From NCBI GenBank assembly GCA_020137815.1, contig CM035351.1:9127100-9191099 (forward strand): a stretch of 64,000 nucleotides of DNA, in the 5' to 3' direction. Shown in pieces: positions 26,296 through 37,086 of this stretch. Source of the DNA: Hormiphora californensis (taxonomy: Eukaryota; Ctenophora; Tentaculata; Cydippida; Pleurobrachiidae). A model generated the notes under the pieces. It was not told the DNA's origin and did no database searches. It saw only the letters and a program-made list of their open reading frames with translations. Numbering within the stretch: the stretch's first letter is position 1; the number at the start of each line of letters is the position of its first letter. The position numbers were made by a program, and so were the translations under genes.

Positions 26296-26642
26296 TTCTA
26301 ACAACAATTCGACGCCTTAAAACACATATTCTCTCCGCCGGTATTAATGATTACGGGAGAACGGCTTGAAATATATCTTGGAGTCTCCGGATGGTTACTC
26401 AGGGGACCTAGAGCTAACTTTTGACACCCATGATTTTACCCCAAGTCAAAAAAAAATAGTTCGGTTTTTGTAATGATCAACAAATTAACGGTATTCGACC
26501 CCGATATATCGGGCATCCCGATTTACCGGGCAAGACCCTTCCCCCGAGCATCCAGATAAATCCTGTCTTGCGCCGCGACCCCATCTGAGCGCACTGAGAA
26601 TCAACTGGGGCGCCATACAGGATAAATCGGGGTCCGACTGTA

Positions 26643-27160
26643 TTACAATCGGACCCCGATTTACCGGGATGCTCGCCGCTCGGGGGAAAGGGTTTTGCCT
26701 AAACTATGTTTATCGGGGGAAATTTATCCTCCCTGTAAATTGGGGTATAAACTATGAGATTAAAAAATTGTATAACCGCTGTATTCTGTAATGAACCATT
26801 TTAGATGATTTATGAATAATAGCTAGTAGAAACCACTCCTTGTCTATCAAGTTGTAATGATTGGCTAACAATTAAAAACTGCGTACTAACATGTTTTCTA
26901 GACAGCAGTCATCTGGAATTTGCATAATCTTAGGTGTGCATGTTATGCAGATTTATTACAATAAATACCAACAAACTACCGCTATCATTAAGCAGTTTTA
27001 AACACTTCTACTGGGATCTAATCGGAAGTTTTACAACCTTTTAACAGGATTCACCCCACGCAGTCATTATTTTGTCCCAAAGCATGCTTTTTGTGTTCTA
27101 GCACATTCATTTTTAGGAATTTGGAGTTGAAGGAGACCCCTGAGGACACTAAATACAACA
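26643..27160. other. Intergenic, with MITE fragments
   Basis: About 26645-26755 is another fragment with CAATCGGACCCCGATTTA. About 26826-26880 (GTCTATCAAGTTGTAATGAT) matches a segment at about 31630-31680 in the Bcl-2 gene intron, so it is a dispersed repeat. Nothing else is supported. Confidence 0.5.
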
Positions 27161-27167
27161 TAATGCA

Positions 27168-30100
27168 ATGGTAAATGACTCACTGGCAGGCGGCTAAGGC
27201 TACAACCAGATCAAGAACACCCTAAGTTACTTTGTTGGCTTGTGTTTCTGCTCACACATATTCGTAATATTCTATTTATGCCATTTCCTGTATTCCTCAT
27301 AATGTGGTGTGCACCGTTGTTTTGTAGTGCACTTTTCAAGGTTTCTTTGTAGCTTGACTATTTATTGTCCTATCCATTGATTGATTGCATTGATTAACAA
27401 TTGATTTTTGATTTGATTGACTACTTAGTTAACTTCATACTATCCCTGCTTTATAAGGAAGACTCGTCACCCCACGCTTCCTACAGCAGTATCCAAGGTC
27501 TTTCTAGCTCAACGACCAAAGACAAACAATGAGTCTCCCAGCCCCTTCTAACCGATCCTTCCACCCGACGGGGGGCTATCTTAAAAATGTACGTTTTACT
27601 GGTTTTAATAAAAGGATCTTTCTTAATCAATAAATGAATAAATATCGGCATTTTTTTCAGCGAGAAGTAATTTCTGTACACATTGGTCAAGCTGGAATCC
27701 AGATTGGAAATGCCTGCTGGGAGCTGTACTGCTTGGAGCACGGTATCCAGCCCGATGGTCAGTACTCTGCTGATGCCCATGGCGAGACACACACAAATGG
27801 AGATGATTCATTCACCACTTTCTTCAGGTGAGCAAAAACACAAGAATATACACTGTAGTTACATGTACAAAGTTATTAGAACTGGTTGATTTGGTGTGTC
27901 GGAGCAGTGACAGTGTGATGTTCTGTTTCAAAATGTCTATGAAGTGATTTAGGGCGCATCGTTTAGAATTTCATCTAAAAATATCATATCCGCGTTCATG
28001 ATGTAAAACATTGTACAAATCTAATGCTAAAAAGTAAAAATTGTTTCAGTGAAACTGGATCTGGCAAGTACGTTCCTCGAGGTGTCTTCGTGGATTTGGA
28101 GCCGACCGTTATCGATGAGATCCGAACCGGAACCTACCGACAACTCTTCCATCCTGAACAGATGATGAATGGCAAGGAGGATGCCGCAAACAACTACGCT
28201 CGAGGACACTACACCATCGGAAAGGAGATGGTTGATCGTACGATGGGCATGCTAAGGAAGTTAGCTGATCAGTGTGCTTGTCTTCAGGGATTCCTAGTTT
28301 TCCACTCTATTGGTGGTGGCACTGGTTCCGGATTCACCTCTCTACTGATGGAGAGAATGAGTGTAGAGTACGGCAAGAAATCTAAGCTACAGTTTATTGT
28401 CTATCCTGCCCCCAGGGTCAGCACTGCTGTCGTTGAGCCATACAACGCCATCCTTACCACCCATACCACCCTGGAGCACTCCGACTGTGCCTTCATGGTC
28501 GACAACGAGGCCATCTACGACATCTGCCGAAGGAACTTGGATATTGAGCGACCTTCCTACACCAACCTGAACAGGCTGATTGGTCAAGTCGTCTCCTCCA
28601 TCACTGCTTCCCTCCGATTTGATGGTGCTCTGAACGTTGATCTCAATGAATTCCAGGCAAGTTTAAGGGTACGCTAACCAAAAATTTTTTTCGAGTGCAG
28701 GGAAATCTCTCACCGTAGGGTTGTAGGCCATGCCAAGGAGACCTCAAATATGCAATTTGAGCTCTCAAGTCGAATTCATATTTTTGCTACAGCTGTTTAA
28801 AAAATGTCCTGTAAATACGTTTTTGGCATCTCAAAAAATGTTTTTTAAAGATATGAGCATGAAAATTTGGGGATTTTAAGAGGACATGAAGGTGAATAAC
28901 CGAAAAAAATTTTTTTGCAATCCGAGCTGATTTCCGGTCCTGAGATGGATTTCTTTTTTTCCACTTTAACGCCCTATTTGGCAAAGTTCCGAAAACATGT
29001 GAAAGCTGTAAATTGGTGAAAAGTTGCGTCTAACGATTGTCTAAGTGGCCATAAATTTTGGGCGTGTCCTTATTTGAGATAAGCTGTACAGAGTTTTTTT
29101 TGTGTAAGCCGTCATTTCAGAAATAAATAAATTCCCTGTATCTCAAAAACGGCTGATCGTAGAGACCTGAGACTATGCTTAAACGATTCAGAAGGTCCGA
29201 TTTTGGGGGGGTCTTCTGAGAGACATTTTGCTCCTACTTCAACCGTTTTTGCTGTAATTGCGAAAAACAAATTCTATGGAAAGGGCAAAAGCTAAAATCC
29301 AATATCCTGTAATTAGGGAATTTTAGCTAAGAAAGGACCGAAACTATGGAAAAATGTGTAACAAGCTAATTCCTTCACTATTTGGTCCATATGGGTCCCT
29401 ATAATCACCAAAAACAAAATCACAAAAAAATCCACGATGGCGAAGATGGGTTTTGTTTTTCGCAATTACAGCAAAAACGGTTGAAGTAGGAGCAAAATGT
29501 CTCTCAGAAGACCCCCCCAAAATCGGACCTTCTGAATCGTTTAAGCATAGTCTCAGGTCTCTACGATCAGCCGTTTTTGAGATACAGGGAATTTATTTAT
29601 TTCTGAAATGACAGCTTTCACAAAAAAAACTCTGTACAGCTTATCTCAAATAAGGACACGCCCAAAATTTATGGCCACTTAGACAATCGTTAGACGCAAC
29701 TTTTCACCAATTTACAGCTTTCACATGTTTTTGGAACTTTGCCAAATAGGGCGTTAAAGTGGAAAAAAAGAAATCCATCTCAGGACCGGAAATCAGCTCG
29801 GATTGCAAAAAAATTTTTTGTGGTTATTCACCTTCATGTCCTCTTCAAATCCCCAAATTTTCATGCTCCTATCTTTAAAAAAATTTTTTTGAGATGCCAA
29901 AAACGTATTTACAGGACATTTTTTAAACAGCTGTAGCAAAAATATGAATTCGACTTGAGAGCTCAAATTGCATATTTGAGGTCTCCTTGGCATGACCTAC
30001 AACCCTACGGTGAGAGATTTCCCTGCACTCGAAAAAAATTTTTGGTTAGCGTACCCTTAAGACTGTTTCCAGGCCATCTCAACTGTGGAAATTTATAATT

Positions 30101-30757
30101 TTATTCCCACTATGCATGTCTGAAATTATTGATACAAGATTTACTGTACATCTAACTCTAATTTTTCAGACTAACTTGGTGCCCTACCCTAGGATTCACT
30201 TCCCTCTGGTTACCTATGCCCCCATAATCTCCATCGAGAAAGCATTCCATGAGCAGCTGTCAGTTGCTGAAATTACCACGGCCTGCTTTGACCCAGGTAA
30301 CCATATGGTCAAGTGTGACTCACGAACAGGCAAATACATGGCCTGCTGTTTGCTCTACAGGGGTGATGTCGTCCCCAAGGATGTCAATGCTGCCATTTCC
30401 ACCATTAAAGCCAAGAGGAACATCCAGTTCGTCGACTGGTGTCCCACTGGTTTCAAGGTTGGCATCAATTACCAGCCACCCACCGTTGTTCCCGGTGGTG
30501 ACCTCGCCAAGGTCCAGAGGGCCGTGTGCATGTTGGCTAATACCACTGCCATCGCTGAGGCCTGGGCCCGACTTGACCACAAGTTCGATCTGATGTACGC
30601 CAAGCGGGCCTTTGTCCACTGGTATGTCGGTGAGGGTATGGAGGAGGGAGAGTTCTCCGAGGCCCGAGAGGATCTGGCCGCCCTTGAGAAGGATTATGAA
30701 GAGGTTGGTACTGACAGCGTCATGGACGAGGGAGAGGAAGATGATGAAGAGTACTAG
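27168..30757 (+). CDS. Alpha-tubulin 2, divergent paralogue lacking Lys40
   Basis: Complete alpha-tubulin of about 454 residues. Exons: inferred start-codon exon ATG|GTAAAT at 27168-27170 (weakly supported), then 27661-27827, 28050-28656 and 30170-30757. The first coding exon starts [17 protein letters not shown] directly after a CAG acceptor, matching the common alpha-tubulin intron behind the ATG. GGGTGSG and the catalytic-Glu region NVDLNEFQ are intact, and the tail is acidic and ends EEY. The luminal loop reads [20 protein letters not shown] and has Ala at position 40, so the acetylatable lysine is absent. The 28230-28430 stretch is unusual ([30 protein letters not shown]), suggesting a specialised isotype. 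The GC-AG intron holds a 1.39 kb foldback element. Confidence 0.92.
27226..27245 (+). promoter_or_regulatory. 20-bp block shared with tubulin 1 upstream region
   Basis: Identical to 20917-20936. If the start-codon exon is at 27168, this block lies in the first intron rather than the promoter. It marks the duplicated unit. Confidence 0.45.
28657..30169 (+). other. GC-AG intron of alpha-tubulin 2
   Basis: Donor CCAG|GCAAGT, acceptor TTTTTCAG|ACTAAC, as in tubulin 1. The foldback insertion begins ten bases into the intron and leaves the donor consensus intact. Confidence 0.85.
28667..30056. mobile_element. 1,390-bp foldback MITE flanked by TTAA
   Basis: It starts GGGTACGCTAACC and ends GGTTAGCGTACCC, with TTAA on both sides (28663-28666 and 30057-30060). 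Arms of about 600 bp (about 28667-29270 and 29455-30056) are nearly perfect inverse copies around an unpaired centre of about 180 bp. TTAA duplications are typical of piggyBac-type transposition; the terminal bases (GGG...CCC) are not the classic order, so superfamily assignment is tentative. The matching 65-codon frames in the two arms are mirror images, not genes. Confidence 0.85.
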
Positions 30758-30831
30758 ATAATTACCATGATAACAACATCGGTGCAGACCATAATTTGAT
30801 TTCTGAGAGAAAATGAGCCTTTTCTTTAAAA

Positions 30832-30837
30832 AATAAA
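30832..30837 (+). terminator. Poly(A) signal of alpha-tubulin 2
   Basis: AATAAA, 74 bases after the stop codon. Confidence 0.75.
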
Positions 30838-30839
30838 TG

Positions 30840-31403
30840 ATTCCCCATTTTTTGTTTTGTGAATGAATTGTTTGATATCCAATTTGTGGTAACCATTGTT
30901 CCTAACCACTAACGGGGGGGGGGGGGGTAACTTGCTCGATCCAGATCTGATCCCTGACTTGTGAGCCCAGGAACATTATATCAGTTGCCTTTTTCTTGTA
31001 CAAGGAGAGAATTGAAAAAATCTTATAACGGGAGTCGGTTAATCGCAATAACATTATTACAAGTCACACACACAATTGATATCATATACCAGAATATATT
31101 CAACACAATGATTGTGAGATCCAACAGTTGCTGTACCTAATTTAGAACCATTATATGATCTACTTGAAACGTTACAGAAGCAGTCCAACAATTGTCCAAT
31201 AATTAGCAAAATATTTGCTGAAGCAGTAGTCTCACAAAATAGAAACCCGTTTCCAGAATAAAAACACACGTCACTCACTCTCTGATTATATCTCTCTCTC
31301 TCGTGTTATTGCAGGTGTAAAAGAACGTTTATCTGATCCCGGGAGTGTCTGTTGTTTAGTATAATAATTCACAGGGATTACAAAAAGTGTCCGCCGTCAG
31401 GTG
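30840..31403. other. Intergenic between convergent tubulin 2 and the Bcl-2 gene
   Basis: Contains a G run near 30915 and the likely 3' UTR of the minus-strand Bcl-2 gene. No further gene is seen. Confidence 0.5.
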
Positions 31404-34400
31404 CTATCGCTTCAGGTACAGGTACAGGTTCAGTGTTGTAACAGCAACCACACTCACTGCAATCGCTGCTACTGTTCTGTTATCAGTAAGAAAGTTCGTA
31501 ACTCGCCTGCTGTTCACTCGTTCTCTCACAAACCTCTCTACCTCGTTGATAAACTCGGACTGAAAAGGGAGGAGTTAGAAGATTAGATAAACAGGAGGGA
31601 GCAGCTGAGATATATATAATGTAGAAACCACCTCTCGTCTATCAACTTGTATTGATTGGCTAACAATTAAAAACATATTATATCCACTGCAATGTGTACT
31701 GACATGTTTACAGCAGACTTTTAGAATTGTGTGATTGAATATTTGTCATTATATATGCATTTGGTGTTTGAGATTGGTTATTGCTTTTTGGTGTCATTTA
31801 TCCGGCTTTTACATAAAATCCCCAAAATGACAATCATGCTCCTAATTCTAAACCATGGTATGACCTTTTACAAAACGTGCTTTAAAACATGAAACAATAA
31901 CTGCCATGACGATTCACTCACAAAATAGTCTACGGAGCAAGGCTGGTTCACATATCAATATGGGTCAAAGCATCGGGCAACTTGGCCTTGGCATCAGTAA
32001 GTGCCAAGTTAACAAATTCACCCTGAAATATACAGTACATTCCAAATGTATACAATATCCCGTCATGCAGAAAGCAGCCCCTAATCATTGATCGCCTAGA
32101 TATAGGCAGAGAATAAATTTATGGTGATCAGTTCAGTGGCCGTGTATTTTGAAAACATTTGTATGAACCTTCCAACAAATCACTATGTTTTTATTTAGCA
32201 ATTAGCATGCAAGAACATCCAACTTTACAATATGCCTATGGTAATGACAAAACAAGAAGACTGGTACATGATTCACTGACAATATTTCTAACAAAAGCAT
32301 GATTACAAAATGTGCGGGTGTATTCTTATAACTTACCCAACCACCAAGACTCCGAACCCAGACAACCACGTATTTCTTGATGTAGTCAACTATCTTGGCG
32401 ATGATCTGCCGGCAGATCTCCTCCGCGTTCTCTACTCCATCATTGAATATCCTGTGAACGTACCTGCGGGGGGGGGGGGGGTCATGTTCAGTTATAGATT
32501 AGATATGGGAGAGGGATATGGCCGACAGAACGATATTGTAGTAGTTGTTGCTACATAATGCATGCATCAGTATATCCAAAGACCAAAATGCATGCGGTGA
32601 TCACTTTACTACATTTCACTAGCTCACACACACACACACACACACACTTGTAAACATCCTCCTCTCACATCTCCAGTATGACGCAACACAGCTAGGGCTC
32701 TTAATTAGATAATAAGCAGTGGGGGTCGCAATATATCGCATCTCTCTCACACGCATTGCGCTCCACAGCTGTGTGAGTGTGTGCTCTTTCTGTATGGGAG
32801 GCTCTCGCGCCCTACGTTCATTCCTACATGAGGGCTGACTGGCATGCCTAAACTTGATACTGCCCATCTAACCTCATGTCCTTTCTTTCTACCCTCCCTC
32901 TCATTTTCTCCCTCTCTCTCTCTGTTTACAATCACTGCCTCTCTATTTTCTCTTCTATTAAGATTGCCAAACATATAGTACTCCGGTTTTAGTAAACTCG
33001 ATAAGAACCAATCTTCTGTATTTTAACTACATGCATAATAAACACTTGGAAACTAAAAACCAATCGAGTTCTGTATAGACTCGAGGAAAAAGGATAAATA
33101 AACAAACACCCTAAACAAACAAACCGAACCCTAAACTTACAAGTATCCGAATTGGAAGAGCGATATGACGTGTCCTGCAGTTATCCCATGGTGAAACACT
33201 CCTCTGATGATTGTCTCCAAATTTAGCAATCTGTTCTCGGGCCGTTGTTCCAAACTGTTGATATGTTCTGAGGAGTCTGACGTTACATCAGTGTCATGGG
33301 AAGGAGAGAGGGGATACAGGGAGAGAGAGAGAGAGAGAGAGGGAGAGAGGAGAGGAAAGAAGAAGAGAGATAGAAAAGGAGAGATCGAGAGGGTGAGAGT
33401 AACTCTCTCAGGGTTTTCGCTCGCCTTTTACTCTCGTCTCGAGCTTCGCTCTACTCTATAATCGATCTCTCGCTATCTCTAAATGCTCTTTTCCTTTTCC
33501 CTCCTTCTCGGCGTCCTCTTCCCTTCCCCTGATCAACTGATCTCTTTCTTTTCCTATTTTTCCCGGGTGCAGAACTTAGCAGATTACCCAAAGCAGAATT
33601 TACGAGCATCATGTTTCTCTCGTGTAGCCTATCCGACATATTAATCACAAATATAGCAATCAAAACAATCCAAATAGTTACAGAGATTCAGAGATTGTGT
33701 GTAACAAGTGCAAAGGTAAGGGGTGAGAAGCACACCAAAGAGAGAGAGATAAGAGAGACTATAGAGAGAGAGAGTAGAATACTCTCTCATCTCGTCTCTC
33801 TCTCTCTCGTTCCTGTCTATCGTCTCCCTCTTCTCTCTCTCTCTCTCTCGGCTCTTCTCGTCTAACCCCCTCCCGTTCCTCTACTTCCTCTCTCCCCACG
33901 CTCTCCTCTCTTCCAGAGAGAGAGTAGTATATCTCTCTTTACACTGTGAGTTTGTAAGGAGAGAACAGTGGCCAGCCCTAATATGACATCATAACCCAAA
34001 GCATCAAAATATATTCCCTCAATAATATAGAGTGTACACTAGTTCACATCATCACTAAGTTTGGAATCTCTCAGATTTAATAACACCAATAACAAAATAC
34101 ATTCGTTTAGCTACTAACCATTGATTTCCAGGTAAAAGTCACTATCCAACTGATTAGCCATCTCTGCTAGTGTCCTACCCTCAGTCTCGTAGGATGGTGA
34201 ATTGGCAAGGGCCTGGAAATAAGGAGAGGGTAGGTCATATATATTGGTCCAGAACAACAACAGCAATATGACGTAATGCATTGGCATATGACGTCATTGT
34301 TCAGACTGTCTCGTGTGGCCTCGAAACACAGAGAGTGACGACATTGTATTCAAGTTACACCAGCTGCCTAACATTATTCACCTGTCCCTCTCCTCTGAAT

Positions 34401-34672
34401 ATCTGCTGGACAATGGAATCTCGTCGCTGTCTACTAACTCTACTTCTCGTCCTGCAATGGAAGACACATGTGACATGTATGACACACATGTGTGAAATCA
34501 TCAAAATACAAAACATATATCACTTTCTACATGACAAACAAAACATATATCACTTTCTACATGACAAACAACACACTTACTCTTGTTCTTGCATGAATGA
34601 CTGAAGTATAGAAGCTGCCCCTAACTCCGTCTCATCAGGGGAGGTAACTATCGAAACTGTGTCAGGATTCAT
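31404..34672 (-). CDS. Bcl-2 family protein, Bak-like
   Basis: An apoptosis regulator acting at mitochondrial or ER membranes. Six exons join in frame on the minus strand: 34672-34581 (ATG), 34451-34382, 34212-34119, 33276-33141, 32463-32337 and 31559-31404 (stop), giving 224 residues. All have GT-AG borders and matching phases. A BH3-like helix is TLAEMANQLDSDFY (about residues 67-80). BH1 is GITAGHVISLFQFGYLY, BH2 is VWVRSLGGW followed by SEFI, and the C-terminus has a membrane anchor (TVAAIAVSVVAVTTLNLY) with basic YLKR, the classic tail-anchored plan. The last intron falls directly after the BH2 GGW, an intron position known across the family. The BH3 core has Ala-Asn where Gly-Asp is usual. 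BH1/BH2 style suggests a Bak/Bok-like member, but pro- or anti-death role cannot be read from sequence. Confidence 0.88.
33300..33950. repeat. GA/CT-rich patches in Bcl-2 intron 3
   Basis: Short (GA)n at about 33317-33345 and mixed GAGAGA/CTCTCT runs at about 33735-33850. No exon beyond those listed for the gene. Confidence 0.7.
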
Positions 34673-35080
34673 GCTAAACAATCGGGAGGTTAGTTAAATT
34701 TAGGATGGCAAGACTTGGGCAAGAGAGAAACACAAACGATCATTAATAATCGAAATAAATTAAATAAGTTTAGTTAAAAATATAATTAAAAACAAGGTAT
34801 CGCAGCTCGTGTGACATAAAGCTTAAACTGTGAAAACATAATGGAAATAAGTCCCCTTACGAAATAAAATATGTCCGAACATTAACTAGAAGTTACTATC
34901 TATCGAACTAAACCAGGCACGGCAGTGTCAATCAAATACACCGAGATATTTCCCCGAAAATCGAAGTTTGGTTTAGAAATCAACAGTTTTAAAAACGTGT
35001 TTTCATAACAATTCAGATGGCATATCGCCAATATCCTTCCTTCTCAGAAAGTATCAGGACTATGGTAACTGTAACCGTTA

Positions 35081-35826
35081 TTAATCCAATTCCTCCTCGA
35101 GCCCCATTTTCCTCATGATAACAAACTCCAGGGAGGGAAGATGATCAGGTGACATATCGTATCTGCTGACAAACAACTGACAAGCCCGTGCTATCGATTC
35201 TGACTGAAAACATGGAGTGAGGGTAAGCATAATAATGGACTTGATGATAAGACAATAGATACGAAATGCTTGGAATTAAAACTGAAAATCTCGCACTCAC
35301 CTCCCTAACTTTGAGTGTAGCAAACTTGTTAGGTCGAAACTCCACTTCCATCCGGAAGACAGTACGTCCAACATACCGGGGAGGCGTAATCACTACCTGT
35401 AAATGGGGTAATTAGTAGACTAATCACTTTGAATAGGAGCTGTTATATGTATATCATACTTGACGCTGTGATGGAGGAATATAGAGAGACATAGTGGGGA
35501 CGGCTTCTCGCTTCTGACGGCGAGCGTTTTTCTTTCTCTCGATCTCTTCTTCGACTCTTTTCTGGGCATTTAGCCGAGCCTCCTCCTGAAATTAACAGCT
35601 TCAATGAGCTTAGAGATTTTAAGGTTGCTTAGACAACAAAAGCGAAAACATTAGAAATCTCACACACTGCAGACTGCTTACGTATAAGAATAGGAGATGT
35701 ATTGGGTTCTTAAATTGTGCTTACCTTTTGAGCATTCTGTTCAACATCGAACACTTTTCGAGTAAACTGGTTATTTATGATATCTTGAAGAAATCCATGG
35801 CTCTTATCGAGCTGTGCCCTGGCCAT
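35081..35826 (-). CDS. UPF0561 (C2orf68-like) protein
   Basis: Four phase-0 exons on the minus strand (35826-35725, 35585-35460, 35396-35301, 35203-35081) encode 148 residues. The N-terminus LDKSHGFLQDIINNQF matches the LD..HGF..(I)..NQ signature of the UPF0561 family, whose human member is C2orf68 (166 residues, function unknown). A Lys/Arg/Glu-rich helix (VEEEIERKKNARRQKR) follows, then SLYIPPSQRQ and a beta-rich part with FRMEVEF..NKFATLKV, ending KMGLEEELD. No signal peptide or membrane segment is seen. It lies 408 bases upstream of, and on the same strand as, the Bcl-2 gene. The family assignment is from memory of the motif and should be searched; the exon structure itself is unambiguous. 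Confidence 0.75.
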
Positions 35827-36460
35827 TTCTAGAAAACAAAATAAATTATCACCATACCGGGCCTTCAATCGAAAATTCGTATAATCATTAATCTTAACAG
35901 TTCAATTGAATATCGCCTTGCTCGACCGCGCCCTTCACAAAATACAAATGTAGAGGAGGGTTAGAACATAACGAATTGGATGCTATCAGCTACTCCAGGC
36001 TCCCAGGAGGCCGAGCCCGGGGCCCCACTAGTAATTATGAAGTAAATGACTTTATCAACCAGGGTCGCGGACTGATTGTGGAATAAAATCACCTCACGCT
36101 TGGCAAACATCGACCAGGCGAGCAATTTCGAGGGAAAGAAAGCCAAAAAAGGTGCAGTGAGGGAAAAAGAAAAAGCAAAGAAGAAAATATTTTTATTTTT
36201 GGTTTTTTGAAACTAGAAATTCAACCGCGCGCAGTAGAAAAAGAATTATGCAGCGAACTTAGTTTTGATTTAGCGCAGTACGTTTTATGCGGCGCTTGAA
36301 AAACGGCCAGATGCTGCACAATGCGGAGTCATTTTTTCTCTGGCAGAACTCTAGCAGAACTTTTTTGAAATTTCTAGAAAAGTTCTGCAAAACGTTGATT
36401 TTTGAAGAAGTAAATTTGACTAATCTGTACAGCTAGATAACAGATAAGAGCACGCGACGG

Positions 36461-36525
36461 GTTAGGGCTATCCGTTAGGGTCTGGTTAGGGTTTGGTTTG
36501 GGGTTATCGGTTAGGGCTATCGATT
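36461..36525. repeat. Short degenerate TTAGGG-containing stretch
   Basis: Four TTAGGG hexamers in about 60 bases, separated by irregular spacers (GTTAGGGCTATCCGTTAGGG). Too irregular to be a telomere; it may be a chance or short interstitial remnant. Confidence 0.4.
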
Positions 36526-36779
36526 CTCTAACTGATACCGTTTAGTTTACTCAAATCGGCCATGTGGTTCCATGGCTATAGCCGTTTGAAAAAAGTCGGT
36601 CTAAGTATACTCTTTTGGTAGCGCACACCTGTAAACAGGCTGCAAGGCACCCAGATTATAATCGCGCCCGATCATATCTGGGTTAATAAATAGCAACCCG
36701 TTGAAAAGTTCAAAGACCGGCCGCCTGCCGCAAAGTGACTCACAGAGCACAGGTGACAACTGACAAACAGGACACTCAC

Positions 36780-36966
36780 CATAGCATGAGAGAACAGCTA
36801 CCCACAGTAGTAGTACTCGCCAGTATTCCACATGAAGATCATGCGTTACTGCCATCTCATGCTGTGGTGAGCTTTTTGTGAGCCCCCTCTCCTGTGAGTC
36901 TTCTGGCGGCCCTTTCTTAGGTTCCTTAGAGACTTTTGTCGCGGTGGAGAGATGTTCATACAACAC
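36780..36966 (-). CDS. Possible first exon of a small membrane or secreted protein
   Basis: A minus-strand frame from 36966 (second Met at 36855) ends at a good donor, TATG|GTGAGT, at 36780. After the second Met it reads MAVTHDLHVEYWRVLLLWVA followed by VLSCY, a single hydrophobic helix resembling a signal peptide or anchor. It is divergent to HIBADH, about 120 bases apart, so the two could share a promoter. I could not find the following exon before the UPF0561 start at 35826, and I do not recognise the protein. It may be spurious. Confidence 0.3.
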
Positions 36967-37086
36967 TAGCCATTAGGTTCTTTAGTTGTCTCCTCCATTT
37001 GTAACGCACAAAAGCGGTATATCAAATGTATATATTATTATTGTTATATTAGTGGAGAAGGAACTAAACATAAATTTACTCTCAGG

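Larger units (their letters stand above)
24105..26490. mobile_element. Foldback/MITE family A, copy 1
   Basis: The left arm starts AGTAGAGTCGATAAC and runs through AATTGTTCCAGTTTTTGTCAC, CCATCCGGAGACTC and GCACGTGCG to about 24640. A shorter inverted right arm lies at about 26330-26490 (TTAATGATTACGGGAG to AACAAATTAACG). The same family recurs as the shell around the 18 kb nest in the HPD intron (42848-61038). No coding capacity is seen. Confidence 0.65.
24081..26642. mobile_element. Outer pogo-like MITE carrying nested foldback insertions
   Basis: The left end TACAGTCGGACCCCGATTTA (24081) has its inverse AAATCGGGGTCCGACTGTA ending at 26642, with TA at each outer end, as expected for Tc1/mariner-pogo-type insertion. 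No transposase frame is visible. The interior is occupied by a foldback element (about 24105-26490) and further nested inverted repeats, so this reads as one short non-autonomous element repeatedly used as a landing site. Assignment to the pogo/Tigger group rests on the CAGT..CCCGATTTA terminus and TA duplication only. Confidence 0.6.

Noticed and set aside
28787-29936. Two nearly identical 65-codon frames on opposite strands
   Set aside because: They are the two arms of the inverted repeat at 28667-30056, not a duplicated gene.
35961-36146. 61-codon minus-strand frame upstream of UPF0561
   Set aside because: No recognisable motif, no good splice links to either neighbour, and atypical composition; probably chance.
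36461-36525. Telomere or interstitial telomeric array
   Set aside because: Only four TTAGGG hexamers with irregular spacing; not a tandem array.
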